Source: Palaemon carinicauda
Lineage: Eukaryota > Arthropoda > Malacostraca > Decapoda > Palaemonidae
Length of the DNA stretch: 64,000 bases
Assembly: GCF_036898095.1 (NCBI RefSeq)
Contig: NC_090744.1
Coordinates: 95,151,559-95,215,558, forward strand
Direction of reading: 5' to 3'
A program made the position numbers and the translations under genes. The number at the start of each line of letters is the position of its first letter. The first letter of the stretch is position 1. Shown here in pieces: positions 22,761 through 33,978 of this stretch. The notes below the pieces were generated by a model that was not told where the DNA came from, ran no database searches, and saw only the letters and a program-made list of their open reading frames with translations.

Positions 22761-24222
22761 AGTCTCAGGAGGTTCGAGACTGAATCCCGAGAAATTTGAA
22801 CAATGAAGCATCGCTAATATCGACGACGTCCTTTGACAGCTCATAAGGCATCGATAAAATTGACGTAAAGCATGTTTTGGGTTAATAATGCCAAAGGTTG
22901 ACTGACAGTACTAACACCCATCAGAGATAATACTGTATAGTACTGTAATTTACATGATTGCACTATCTATACTCATCTTTGGTTTTAAGCCAACCTTCTT
23001 TTGCTTTATTCAATATTCTGCCTTATTTAAGAAAGAACTGTACAAGCCAGCCTTTTAGGAGTATCAAAATTATACTAATGACTGGGTAAGATATTATGGA
23101 ATAGTCATTATGACAGGAAATAGAGATAAGCAATCTTTCCCCACCCTATCATTTAAATGTTAAAGTTTAATTAAATCAACTAATAAATAATACTTCAAAC
23201 ATGTTACTTTTTGAGTAAAAACATTGGCTAAATTGACAGTTACCTTCAAAAGCTTCTCATCATATAAAATTTTCAACCTTATCTTGCCATATAAGTCAGT
23301 TCCTTTAAACAATGTTGTACTCCTAACGGCACTCAAGCATTGACAGCAATTTCCAAATGATAGATATATACACTTAACTTGTCTTTAAATCACAGTATAG
23401 ATGTCTACACTCATAGTGAATAGCAGGGTAAACTACGTACACAAAAATTCACAGTATTTGAATCCACCTCAACAAATCATAAAAAAATTGGAATGATCTT
23501 GACCAGCATAATTACCAATTATTTGTGTTTCCTCAATTTTCCTTCTTCAAAGGATATATAGTACTCTGTAATGAAAGGCCAACTACTCTAAAACCTTTAG
23601 AAACCAGCTCACTTCAACAATCAACTTGAACTATAAAAATATGATTGAATGAAAGAATTCAAAATCACAGCATCATTTAATCAAATTACTTACAAACAAA
23701 GTAGTCATTTCACAAAGCTATGATGAAAACCTTATTCATTCATTCTTTCATTACTATCTACATTAATTGAAATAGATGCATAAAATCAGACCCAATGCAT
23801 TAACTTTTAAGAAAATACAAAATACTTATATGATACACTTTTTACATAAAAGTTTTCATAACACAATATCATAAAACCAGCTGTCACAATTCAAATATTT
23901 TAAATAATAACTTAGACTTATTGGCTTATCATAAAAAACTAAAACCTACAATTGAAAAATTCAAAGGACTAGTGACCTTAGATATGCTCCCAACATATGA
24001 CTACCATAATGTAGAAAACATATGAAAACATATTTACAAAATTGTGCCCAAAATAATTTTGGCAAATTATGTATTCTATATATCTTCATATATATATATT
24101 AAGATTTAGCAGTACTGTAGTGTATATGAAATACAATAAACTTGTGATCAATCACTTCAATACAACATTGCTGATCACCTCTGGCTTAACTGCTTTAAAA
24201 TGGGAGGATGTGTAAAGGCATA
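22761..24222 (-). other. 3' flank and likely 3' UTR of ATG9
   Basis: AT-rich, with no other gene. On the minus strand, downstream of the ATG9 stop, the first exact AATAAA is at 23010-23005, giving a possible 3' UTR of about 1.2 kb. ATTAAA variants lie closer, near 23680 and 23170. Which is used cannot be told from sequence. Confidence 0.4.
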
Positions 24223-26073
24223 TTAAGGTTCTGCGAGTAACGGGGTATTTTCCTTCGCTCGCTGAAATGAGACTGTAGGTGTGTTACTACCATCAGGTTG
24301 CATATTTGAAGGCTGTCCCGCAAATGAGACATTTTGGAATGCTCCGCTAGGAGGTAAAGTAGAAGGCCTGGATGGTTGAACAGGATTATCTGTGTAAGTG
24401 GCCCGATGTCTATGACGGTGATGGATTTCGTGCAGGTACATTGTGCTCAAACTCATATCTATGGCAGTGATATCTTGGGGCATCGTTGTGAGATTTGTAT
24501 TCCAAATGGATGAAGGTAGCATGGAACTTGGAGCTAAAACAGGGTCAATAATAGGACCAGATGTAATATTACTATTTTCAATAGGATCAACACTTGATTG
24601 GCCCATTTGATGCTGCTGAATAGAGGACAAAATACCTCTACTAGGACCCTGTATTGATCCTTCTATGTGGGAGGTGTTACATTTATAGCTTTTTGGAGAC
24701 CAGCCTGATTGCTGGAAAAGTGTGTTAGGCTGGTGAGCAGGACCTTTCATCCAAGGGGAGAACATGCTAACACCTCCAACTCCCAGCCCACCTCCACCAC
24801 AAGAAATAGAAGTCAAAGAAGACAATAAAGCATTCTCTTCCTGAACTGCGGCTAGATTAGTCATATCTCGCTGAACCTGAGTCTTCAGGGCAGTTATAAA
24901 TGCTGAGGATTCCTGTGGTGGCTTCCATTTTGGGTTGGTCATAGTGAAATGCAGAAGTGACAACTCTGTCTTCCCACCGTCAGTTTTTGTGTCTTGCTTA
25001 TTGAATTCACCTTGTTCGAGGTCATCTAGAAGGATATCAGGCTGCCACGTTGGACTACCATGTTGTCGGATATCCATCTGGGCAAAAGAGCAAACATCGC
25101 CAACACCAACTATTTCAACCGTAAAGTTTCGGAAGAAGTCGACAATATCAAGTGCTCTATGCCTCAGTTTGAAAATGAAAATAAGAGGAGTGATTATAGG
25201 CGAAACCAAATCCTCCAGCAAATATGTTAATTGGTATTGGAATAACTGAGAAAATTCTTGGCGAACCTTACTGGTGTGAGCTTTCTCTCGCCAGTGATCT
25301 GGGATATAATGAACCTCGGCTAACACTCTTCTCATCAGTAACTCAGGACAAAACACCAAATTTTCATCAGGGATAAACACTTTACATATCCCAACACCAA
25401 TGGCAAATACTGATCCAAGAGTGATCACATGCTCCACTAATATAACATCTTCATCCCAAAGAGATAACCCAGCTATCACAGCCACTAAAGCTCCCAATAT
25501 AAATGACATATGTCTAGCTAATATGGCCATAACGGGTGAAGAGAAAATGTTCATGTATTGTGCTGCAGCTTTGTAACCCCTACACAAACGTGCTGATAAT
25601 TCATGATTCAATTCATTAAAGTGTCTGAGGTATACACGTCCATATTGTGACCAGCAACGGCTACCCAGCCTACCTGGCTCTCTTTTAACAATTTCTGCAT
25701 AATAGTAAAAGGTGTATACAACCTGGAAAAGACATATAATTGGGCAGAAAATAAGATTAATAATGCCAACAATCAAAATTTTTTTGGAAAGTTCTTCTGC
25801 TAACTTCTGACGATTCTCAGCTCGTTTATACTCATCATTCAGGTGCCAGTTATTCTTGAAGGGAGAGATGGGGCCCCAAAAGAGTAACATATCTATATTG
25901 AATTTGAGGCCATTTGTCAGCACCACAATTTCTCCAAAAAAGGGAACTTCATACTTGAGAGGTATTACGCTCTTGTTCACCATGGCTATGAAGTAATTGT
26001 CGAACCGAAGAATTCTGTGGTAAATGTCGAGCTCTGTCAACACTTCCTTGTGGATGCACATCCGCTGCTCAAC
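24223..26073 (-). CDS. ATG9: ATG9 autophagy lipid scramblase, coding exon 2 (C-terminal 616 residues)
   Basis: ATG9 is the multispanning scramblase of Golgi/endosome-derived vesicles that seeds and expands the autophagosome membrane. This exon supplies residues 209-824 of a predicted 824-residue protein (human ATG9A has 839). The acceptor TTTGTTACATTTGTAG precedes 26073, and the reading frame continues in phase 0 from exon 1. Family-diagnostic stretches: CIHKEVLTELDIYHRILRF (214-232), FWGPISPFKNNW, REPGRLGSRCWSQYGRVYLR (339-358), HFNELNHELSARL, IPDENLVFCPE and FFRNFTVEIVGVGDVCSFAQ. Membrane segments lie at about 305-330, 395-412 and 425-440. The Ser/Pro-rich C-terminal tail carries MSLSTMYLHEIHHR, similar to the short conserved motif in vertebrate ATG9A. 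The frame is fully open to TAA at 24225-24223. Confidence 0.97.
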   Translation of the reverse strand, partial: VEQRMCIHKEVLTELDIYHRILRFDNYFIAMVNKSVIPLKYEVPFFGEIVVLTNGLKFNIDMLLFWGPISPFKNNWHLNDEYKRAENRQKLAEELSKKILIVGIINLIFCPIICLFQVVYTFYYYAEIVKREPGRLGSRCWSQYGRVYLRHFNELNHELSARLCRGYKAAAQYMNIFSSPVMAILARHMSFILGALVAVIAGLSLWDEDVILVEHVITLGSVFAIGVGICKVFIPDENLVFCPELLMRRVLAEVHYIPDHWREKAHTSKVRQEFSQLFQYQLTYLLEDLVSPIITPLIFIFKLRHRALDIVDFFRNFTVEIVGVGDVCSFAQMDIRQHGSPTWQPDILLDDLEQGEFNKQDTKTDGGKTELSLLHFTMTNPKWKPPQESSAFITALKTQVQRDMTNLAAVQEENALLSSLTSISCGGGGLGVGGVSMFSPWMKGPAHQPNTLFQQSGWSPKSYKCNTSHIEGSIQGPSRGILSSIQQHQMGQSSVDPIENSNITSGPIIDPVLAPSSMLPSSIWNTNLTTMPQDITAIDMSLSTMYLHEIHHRHRHRATYTDNPVQPSRPSTLPPSGAFQNVSFAGQPSNMQPDGSNTPTVSFQRAKENTPLLAEP

Positions 26074-26400
26074 CTACAAATGTAACAAAAATAAGATTTT
26101 GTGATATCTGCTAAACAAATAATCAAATGAAACATTCAAATTCTTAATAAAATCTGCATATATTCTAACAAAATTCTCAAGTCTTAATATTTCTAATCTA
26201 CAGACATAACACTGCATCAAAGTTGTTTTTCATCTGCACAAACCTAAACATTTTACAAATGCTTAAACTTCTACTGAAGAAGGATATCAATAGAGTCATT
26301 TCACAAAAATGCCTGTGGTAATAGGCACAGGTTATCACGAAAGTTTAGTAAACAAATGTATGCTTCTACCATCTGATAGATTCAATTTGTATGGGATGAT

Positions 26401-27441
26401 ATATCCTCATCACCTCCTACCCCTATTGACGCAATGGGCTTCGGTTCAATTTTGCCAGTCTTCTCTATCTTGAGCTTTTAATTCAATACTTCTCCATTTA
26501 TCATCAACAACTTCACGCTTCATAGTCCTCAGCCATGTAGACTTGGATCTTCTAACTCTTATAGCGCTTTGTGGGGTCCAGTTGAAACTTTGGTGAACTA
26601 ATCTCTCATGGGGAGTACGAACAGCAAGACCAACCCATCTCCATCTACCCCCCCCCCCCCCCACCATGATCTCATCCACATATGGCACTTTAGTAATCTC
26701 TCATAGTTTCATATATAATCTTGCCCTGCCATTCAACTCCCAATATTCTTCCGAAGGAATTGTTCTCAAATCTACTAAATCTATTGGAGTTTGTTTCTGT
26801 TTCATAGTCATACCATGACTTATGTCCATATTGTAACAGATCTCACTAAATTAATATATAGGGTAGGCTGATTTTTATATGTAATTTCAGGCAATTCAAT
26901 TTCCAAATTTTACTTAACCTTGCCATTGTTTGATTTGCTTCTCACTTAACCTTGCCATTGTTTGATTTGCTTTTCAATCTCTCAATAATCTCCTATTCTA
27001 AAGACCCTGTATAAGCTATCATAGTTCCTAAATGCTTGAATGATTCTACCTCATATATCCTTTCTCCTTCCAATGATAATTCATCCTCAATATTCCATTC
27101 TCATCATCTATCTGTCTTCTATTAATCTTGAGCCTGACCTCCTGTGATATTACATGCATTCTGGTAAGCAAGCATTGCAAATCCTGTGGTGCTCTGCTAA
27201 TAAGGAGAGCATCATCAATATACTCTAGGTCAGCTAATTTCCTATTACCAATCCAGTCCAATCCTTCTCTACCATCTCCAACTGTTCAATACATTACAAA
27301 ATCCATGAGGAGGGTAAACAGCATAAGTGTCAACACATTCCCTTAAAGTATTACAAAATTTAATGGAAATTCATTTGAAAGGACTTCACTAAGATTAACT
27401 TACACTTGCTATGATCAGGAACAGACTTAATCAAACTTACA
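26401..27441 (-). mobile_element. RTE-like LINE, 5'-truncated copy in ATG9 intron
   Basis: The minus strand carries the end of a reverse transcriptase, GNRKLADLEYIDDALLISR (27255-27180, catalytic YIDD), then LLTRMHVISQEVRLKINRR, and further left the C-terminal region VPYVDEIM, RTPHERLVHQSF, STWLRTMKREV and WRSIELKAQDR (26710-26450). Frames are broken. A C12 run at 26651-26662 disrupts the C-terminal frame. The same family recurs at 55636-57720 and, as a 3' UTR scrap, at 61319-61397. Confidence 0.8.
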
Positions 27442-28298
27442 TATTTAAGGGGAGCATCCATGGTTAATTTTCATGGATATACTTCGGGTTATCAAAAATA
27501 GTGAATCTTTGGCAGTGAACTGCACCACAACTTAAAAGTAACCTGAGAAAGCTTCATACTAATTCTGTCATAATTACCAGAGTTATTGCATTTATTTGTG
27601 CTAGAGTTATATGGTACTACATGGGTCATCATAGTAACGCAAAACAATGTTCTCGAACTCACGGTAACCTGTGATAATTACGCTATTCTTAAAGAATAGG
27701 GAGAAATATCAAACTAGAAATTGTATGTTTGGCAGCTCAATACTTTCTCTCATTGCATCAGTGAATACCAGAAACCACTAATGAAGAGAACAGTTGTGTC
27801 TTGCTCTCTTGGTTTGGTCACTTTTTGCGCTAGTTATCTGTAGTGGTATCCTTATCATGCCTAAAACCAAAAGAAGAATCTTTTCTAAGTATTGTATAGG
27901 AAAAAGACAGCCCTTGTAAGACAGAACTAAGTAACAAACCAGGAGGTGGCACCTCTTGATACCCTCATCTTGAGTGAGTAGTACTCCCACGGGATGTGGG
28001 GGGGGGGGGCAATGGGCCATGCTTGTGGTAATTAACAGAAAAAACTATACTGTACAGTAAGTAGGTTTATTTTTAAATTGAGAGTAGTTTCTAATTATCA
28101 TTGACAATGGAAATAGTATTAAATGGTGATAGTGATATTTTTCTTCGCATTATTGTTGTAAAACTTTGAGGGCTGATAACTCAGCTTTAGAGTTATTGAT
28201 ATTCAAAACAATTTTTCTTAATATTTTAACAAAATATTTCAAATTCAAAGACATCATTAGAAAGATAAATAAAAATTAAAAAATTTTGTCAGAGGAAT
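27442..28298. other. unannotated intronic stretch
   Basis: No gene or repeat recognised apart from a G-run at 28000-28010. Confidence 0.5.
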
Positions 28299-28362
28299 AT
28301 AACAAATTTGGAAATAATTTGTTTTTTTCCTAAAATACAAACCTGGAGCTATTCATAGGGTA

Positions 28363-28620
28363 TTACTTTCGGCAACGCTGAAAACCAGCAACCGGTTGCG
28401 AAAAGCCTCTCTGTGTGAGGAGCTGCTGGATAGTCTCCAGGCGTGAAGTCGAAGCGAGGCTACGGCTTTGTGGAAGATGTTGGCATGTGGTTGTTTGAGG
28501 AGGTCGTGCTGTGGAGGAAGCTCCCTCGGGATCTCTGTGAGGAGATGCAGAAGGTCCGGGAACTATTCTGCGTGATGCCATAGCGGAGCTATCTCATCAG
28601 ACAGAACGGGGGAAATGCGT
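28363..28620 (-). pseudogene. stump where the DIRS tyrosine recombinase should begin (element C)
   Basis: After the RNase H end (YAFPPFCLMR at about 28600) the sequence continues with TSRLETIQQLLTQRGFSQPV and then enters the terminal repeat at about 28388. In complete DIRS elements the recombinase ORF starts about here and runs for several hundred residues. Only its beginning, if that, remains. Confidence 0.5.
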
Positions 28621-28965
28621 AAGCGTCCAGGTTTATCCACCGTTGTTGGAAAGCATCTTGCCAAAGAGCTTGGGGATCCGGGACTGGGGAGCAGTACAAA
28701 GGGAGCCTGAAATTCAGGGCCGTTGCGAACAGATCCACAGTCGGGGAACCCCACAAAGTCAGGACTTTGTTGACTATCAGCGGATTCAAAGACCACTCGG
28801 GGCCAACTATCTGAGTCGCTCTGCTCAGCTCGTCTGCTAGCACATTCCTCTTGCCCAGAATGAAGTGAGCTGATAGAGTTACCGAGTTGTCCTCTGCCCA
28901 TCTGAGTATCTCTACTGCAAGATGGCACAGCTTCTGCAAAAAGGTACCGCCTTGTTTGCTATCTC
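28589..28965 (-). pseudogene. DIRS RNase H, C-terminal part (element C)
   Basis: The frame reads QKLCHLAVEILRWAEDNSVT, LSAHFILGKRNVLADELSR, GPEWSLNPLIVNKVLTLWG, PTVDLFATALNFRLPLYCSP and LDAYAFPPFCL. This matches the second half of the DIRS RNase H and the segment after it. The first half, with the YSDAS-type catalytic site, is absent: the RT frame ends at LDTLRHKAF (28993) and this part begins within about 30 bases in another frame. Confidence 0.8.
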
Positions 28966-28992
28966 CCTCAGTCTCTGGATCCTTTAGTCTGA

Positions 28993-29900
28993 TCAAAACG
29001 CTTTGTGCCTTAGTGTATCTAATCGCATGCCTAGGTATCCCAGTTCTTGAGAGGGGAGCAGTTGAGACTTCTCGAGGTCCACCACGATCCCCAGATCCTG
29101 CCAAAACCTTAAAAGCTCGTCTCGGTGGTTGAGAAGGGCCGCCTCCGAGTCTGCCAGAATCAGCCAGTCGTCCAAGTATCTTAGGAGACGGATGCCGACT
29201 CTGTGAGCCCAAGATGATACTAGGGCAAATACTCTCGTGAATACCTGGGGTGCTGTATAAAGACCAAAACACAGTACCCTGAACAGGTAATGCTTTCGAT
29301 TGAACATGAATCTCAGACACTTCCTGGAAGACGGGTGAATTGGGATCTGGAAGTATGAGTCCTTCAGATCAAGAGTGCACATGAAGTCCTGGGGTCTTAT
29401 CGCTTGTCTGACTGTGTCGGCCGTCTCCATCCTGAAAGGTTTCTCAAACCTCTTCAGGGTCGAGAGGTTGATGACTGGTCTCCAGCCTCCAGACGCCTTT
29501 TTCACAAGAAAGAGTCGACTGTAGAAGCCTGGGGACCAGTCGAGGACCTCCTGGAGAGCGTCCTTCTCCAACATGGACTGGACTTCTGCCCTGAGGGCAA
29601 ACTCCTATGCGGATCCCTTCGCACAGGAGTTTGATGGAATCAGGACTCGAGTCAGTGGAGGGAGAGGGAGCGTGAACGGGATACGATACCCTGAACGAAT
29701 CACCTCGACCGTCCAGGGTTCGGCCCCGTAGTGAAGCCACCTCTGCCAGCGGCTCTGCAGGCATCCCCCCACAGGTTTGCAAATGGGAGGATTGCCTGTC
29801 TTATTGGGACCCGCCTCGGCCAGATCCCTTCTTACCCTTTCTTCCACGGAAGGACTTTTTGCTGTGAAAGGCCTGCTTTGCACACTTTTTACCATGCTGT
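28993..29900 (-). pseudogene. DIRS reverse transcriptase (element C)
   Basis: The open frame 29574-28993 encodes LFLVKKASGGWRPVINLS, FRMETADTVRQAIRPQDFM, TLDLKDSYFQIPIHPSSRK, CFGLYTAPQVFTRVF, RLLRYLDDWLILAD (catalytic YLDDW) and GYLGMRLDTL. All core RT motifs are intact over this stretch. The N-terminal lead-in (29895-29605) is in another frame. DIRS RTs copy the element RNA to a circular DNA that is then integrated by a tyrosine recombinase, which this copy lacks. Confidence 0.88.
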
Positions 29901-31689
29901 TTTGGGTCTCTAGCCCTTTTTGGCTGCGGGTTTTGCTGTGCTTTCCACTGTGGCTGAGAGGGGTAAGGTCTAGCTGTTAAGACCTTTGGATGAGGGAGTC
30001 CTGACTGGACTTTCTCCACCTCTCTGACACCCGCTCGACATCTTCAAGATGGAACAAAGAATTGCCCTCGAAAGGAGCATTTCTCAGTCTCGCTACTTCG
30101 GCCTGAGGGAGATGACTATAGAGCTTGCCTATAACGGCATCTCTCCTCTTCAGGATAGTGTTGGCCCAAAGGTTTACTACCTATTGGGAGAGGAACTCGA
30201 TGGCCCAAGTGCCAGACAATAGGAAAGTCTCCAAAGACTTCCTGGAGGACTCCCGAGACAAGTCTTTAGACTGCATCAGTTGTCCTAAGGATGCTAACCA
30301 GAAATCCAGCCACGAAGTAGCCTGCATGGCGTATTTCGCCACCTTTTCCTGGTTTAGGATTTCAGACGCCGAAAAGGAGACTGGAAGTCCAGCAAGTTTC
30401 TCAAAGGAGGTGGCCTTCGAGAGTGCCTCTATAGAGTGATCGAGAGGCAGTGTTGGAAGAGATTCCCCGAGGATCTCGTAGTACCTCCTCTGAAACACAT
30501 AGGGAGGAGGTAAGAGCTTGGAGGATGAGTTGGAGCGGAGAGAAGAGGTGAAACCAGTTGCCTGGGACACAGCCTTCTTTTTGGCACTCTTCAATCCCTT
30601 TGACTAGGGCAAAGCTGCACTGGATCTAAGAAGTTTCTGAGTGCCATAGAAATGGTCAAGGACCATTTCTTTTCCATCTAGAGGGGCTGCCAATGGATCT
30701 GGAAGTCCATTGACGGAACGGATGCAGGCTAGGACCTGCCAGAAGGCGTGTTCTGACTCCTTCCTTTCATGCTCTGTAAGCTTAGGGCTAGCGGCTGCTG
30801 GCACAGCGTCGTCCTCGAGATCGCTCTGCCCTTCCAAGTCCGAGCTCTCATCCATAGGAGCCCGGAGAGGAAGTCGTCAACAGTATAGACTGGGGATAGC
30901 AAGATTACCGGGGAGGTGCTCGATTCCAGCTGCCTGGGAGGCAGTGAGGAAGGAAGCCTGGCCGAGGATTTGGGGATGGTGAACAAATCCTTCGGTTCCC
31001 TCCCACGAGGCCCGAGGTCCTCTGTCCCACAAGGGCCTAGAGGACTCTGTCGGCTTACGGGTGGAATGTAAGTCCATTGCCGTACGGGGTGAATCCCATT
31101 CGGTCACAGGTCGTGGCTCCTTAGACACTATCTCGACCGGTAAAGAAAGGAAGGAGTCTCCATAGGACGTAACCCTATCCTCCTTGGGGGGGGGGGGGGA
31201 ATGACGAATCCTTTTCCTTTCCCCCTTTGACCTGGCCTGTGGCGTCTTGGACTGCAGGGGGTTACCCTGAGGTTCATGCCTAATCTCCTCCAGAGGTCTT
31301 TTGCAAGGGGATGATCATCTTCCCTTACCTGAAGGACCCACTTGTGTGGGAACTTCTGACCTCTTCCTAGGATCAGAGGGAGGAGAGGACCCTGGGAGGA
31401 GAGGAGGCGACAAGGGAATCTTAGGTGTATCACCTAAGGACTGGGAGCGGAGAACGACTCCCTTCATGGCTTGGCGCATTACATTGAATAAGGTGCTAAG
31501 CCACGGGGGGTCACAGGCTCCAGAGGAACTAAGGGGAAGGTCCTAAGGAAAGAACTGCTCCCTGGGTTTAGGAACCTGGGCAGGTTTCCTAACCCTCTTG
31601 TCTGATGGAGGCTTCCTACAGACAAGATCGGCACAGGCCTGCCCTTAGGGATAGGGTCTGGTCTCGGTCGCGCAGGCGACTGTTGTCTC

Positions 31690-32580
31690 TGTTGAGGCCT
31701 AAGGGGCTCGGGAGACTGATTGTGAGCGCCAAGATAGTCGTGCGCTCTTGCGCCGAACTGTTGGTAGGCAGAAGGGAGCTCGTGCGTGCACCTTTCCCAA
31801 TTGCGGGCACCCTTTTCAAGCTCGTGGAGCGCATAAGGTTGTTCGCGTGCATGGCGCGCAGTGTGTTGTTCGCGCGCATGGCGAGCAACAGGAAGTTTGC
31901 GCATATGGCGCGCCATAGGATGAACCCGCGCGCCATGATCGCCCCTTTGTTTGCGCCGTGCGTGCAAAGTCGATTGTGCGCATGAGAGCTCTCAGGTTGG
32001 TGAGAGAACTCATTGCTACGCTCACCCGAAGGTTCGCGATAGCTTGTGTTGTGTGAGCGCGAACGATCAACACAACGAGAGTTTAAAAACTCTCTGTTAT
32101 AACAAGAATGACTCTGGTCACGAGAACCCGAAAGTTCAGCGTGAACTGTATTACGCGAACCCGAAGGATCAACGCAACGAGAAACCGGAGTTTCTCTGTC
32201 ACGATACACCAAAGTGTTAGCACGACTAGAGTTACGAGAGCCCAAGGGTTCAGCGTAACTCAAGTTACGAGACCCCGAAGGGTCAACGTAACGAGGAATC
32301 GAGGTTCCTCTGTCACGAGATCCTGAAGGATCAACATGACTGACGGTACAAGAACCCGGAGGTTCAACGTTACCGTCGTTACGAGAGCCCAAGGGTTCAG
32401 CGTAACAGAAACCCAAGGGTTTCAAGTCGCGAGAGCCCGAAGGTTCAGTGCGACAGAGACCCGAAGGACTCCTGCTGTCATGAGAACCCGCAGGATCAAC
32501 ATGACAAGAGCCCGAAGGCTCACGATCACGCCAGCCCAAAGGGTGATCATCACGAGACCCCGAAGGGTCAACTAAGGAAA
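31690..32580 (-). repeat. degenerate coding minisatellite in gag of element C
   Basis: Irregular units of about 30-66 bp, marked by CCCGAAGG(G/A)TCAAC and CCCAAGGGTTCAGCG, repeat from about 32010 to 32580. In the minus frame they give PSGSR or PLGSR every 10-20 residues, alternating with VD, AE or EP. The adjacent 31690-31990 segment is a GC-rich repeat of ARH/REQ-type codons. Confidence 0.75.
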
Positions 32581-33259
32581 ACCAGCAGGTTCAAAAAGAC
32601 GTCTCCTCACAGCTCGAGGAGGAGAACATCCGGGGTGGAGAGGGGTTACCTACCCCTCCACTCTACGAACCTCCGGAGAGAAAAGTTCAACAGACTCCGC
32701 CCGAGGGGGAGACTGATTAATATCAACAGATAATTCCTCCGCAGGGGAGGAGAGTTCGCCCGAAAGAGAACAACGCTTATAACAAGGTTCTCTTTCCGCC
32801 CCTGGAGGAGAACCTAAAGTGTAAGGAGATTGCCAATGCACAGAGGCAACCTTCCCTCGCGAACTAGAGATCTGTTCCCCCGAAGGGGAAGCTTGCCTTG
32901 GAGAGAGCCCTGCCACCGCCACTGGTGGGTTAGCTAACTCCTCGGTGTCGGAACCAGACCCAAGGTCTGGAAAAGAACAGGCGCTCCCTGAGGGAAGAGA
33001 AGGAGCCGACTCAATAGGGGAGCCGCCACCCTCGTCTATCCCACAGGGTTTACCTGGAGTCACAAGCCCTGCGCTACTGCTCGACCGTGCCCTGGAAGGG
33101 CCTGGTCGAGGATTAGCTTCGGGCAGAGATTTGGGCATACAGGAAGCAGAAGCCTGTGATTTCTTCGATTTTGAGGAAGACCCTAAAAGCGAAGGTTCGC
33201 GTTTAGACTTCTTCTTACGCGCAAACCTCTCCCAATGGGAGGCAGGCCACTCCCTACAC

Positions 33260-33390
33260 TCAGAACAGGTACTGTCCCGCGAACACTGAGTTCCCCGGCA
33301 AGCCGGGCATAAAGGGTGTGGGTCCGTCTCCACGGACAACATGAAGGTGCCGCAGCGGTGGCCTTCAATCCCTGGACATGTCCGCATAGC
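33260..33390 (-). other. Cys/His motif at the start of DIRS gag (element C)
   Basis: Starting MRTCPGIEGHRCGTFM, the motif continues DPHPLCPACRGTQCS and DSTCSECREW. Key residues: CPG, His, CG, Met, PH, then C-x2-CRG-x2-CS-x4-C-x2-C. Seven Cys and two His in 44 residues suggest zinc binding. Element E (16445-16636) keeps the same spacing. Confidence 0.7.
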
Positions 33391-33874
33391 GGGACAATAA
33401 CCATACACACACCGACACACATAAAAGAAAAATAAAAAGTAATAAAGTCAAGGCAGTTTGTTTAACGGGAGAAAGAGATGGCACTTCTGCACTCTACCGA
33501 GCCAAAAGCAAAAGTGGTTATTCAACCGACAGGTGTGAGTGAGGGGGTAGCTAGTCTACCCCAACCCCCTCCCGCTAACTAGCGGATGGGGTGATTATCT
33601 CTCACTAAAATTGTCTTGGCTGGTTTTCAGCGTTGCCGAAAGTAATACCCTATAAATAGCGAAGGATTGTATCTGTGTCGGAACATAGGAATATTATTTC
33701 GATGCTAGCTGAAAACCAGATGTTAAGATTTTGCGAGGTGTAACCACCCTCCACCAGTTGGCGGGAGGGGAGCAGCGGGGGTAACCCACCACCCCGCTCA
33801 CACCAGCACTAGTAAACACCGTCACTTCACAACTAAAGGAGGACTTCTGAGAGAAGGTGATGGCGGGACCAGTA

Positions 33875-33978
33875 TGTTTAAAGAGCTTCAAGTTTATATG
33901 TAGTTAGGATAATACAAATTATTCCAAATTTGTGATTTTTTCCAGCATTAGATAAAAACCTGGCACTCTTTACACAGG
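33875..33978. repeat. internal complementary region of element A
   Basis: 33875-33934 is, in complement, a DIRS left outer end (compare 28299-28350). It is followed directly by 33936-33978, which corresponds to the complement of a right outer end. A's own left outer end is no longer present beside it. Confidence 0.55.

Larger units (their letters stand above)
30181..33390 (-). pseudogene. DIRS gag-like ORF1 with repeats (element C)
   Basis: Reading from the ATG at about 33390: an N-terminal Cys/His motif, a Ser/Pro/Lys-rich region (33260-32650), a repeat-rich middle (32580-31480), and a conserved C-terminal part (30855-30181) with LPPPYVFQRRYYEIL and LPLDHSIEALSKATSFEKL. The C-terminal frame is interrupted by one TAG at 30601-30603, where element D has Trp. 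Other parts lie in different frames. The function is presumed nucleocapsid-like by position. Confidence 0.7.
28299..33688 (-). mobile_element. DIRS-like retrotransposon C, deletion derivative
   Basis: Inverted terminal repeats flank it: GGGTATTACTTTCGGCAACG at 28360-28379 and its complement at about 33636-33655, within a match extending from GCTATT to AAACCAGC. Minus-strand order: gag with an N-terminal Cys/His motif (33400-30181), RT with YLDDW (about 29900-28990), end of RNase H (about 28960-28600), then only the first residues of a recombinase-like segment. The left inner terminal repeat, internal complementary region and tyrosine recombinase are missing, and part of RNase H is deleted. 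It cannot be autonomous. It lies in sense orientation in the ATG9 intron. Confidence 0.85.

Noticed and set aside
26641..26670. Gly-rich peptide in the RTE-like C-terminus
   Set aside because: It is caused by a poly-C run that disrupts the LINE frame.
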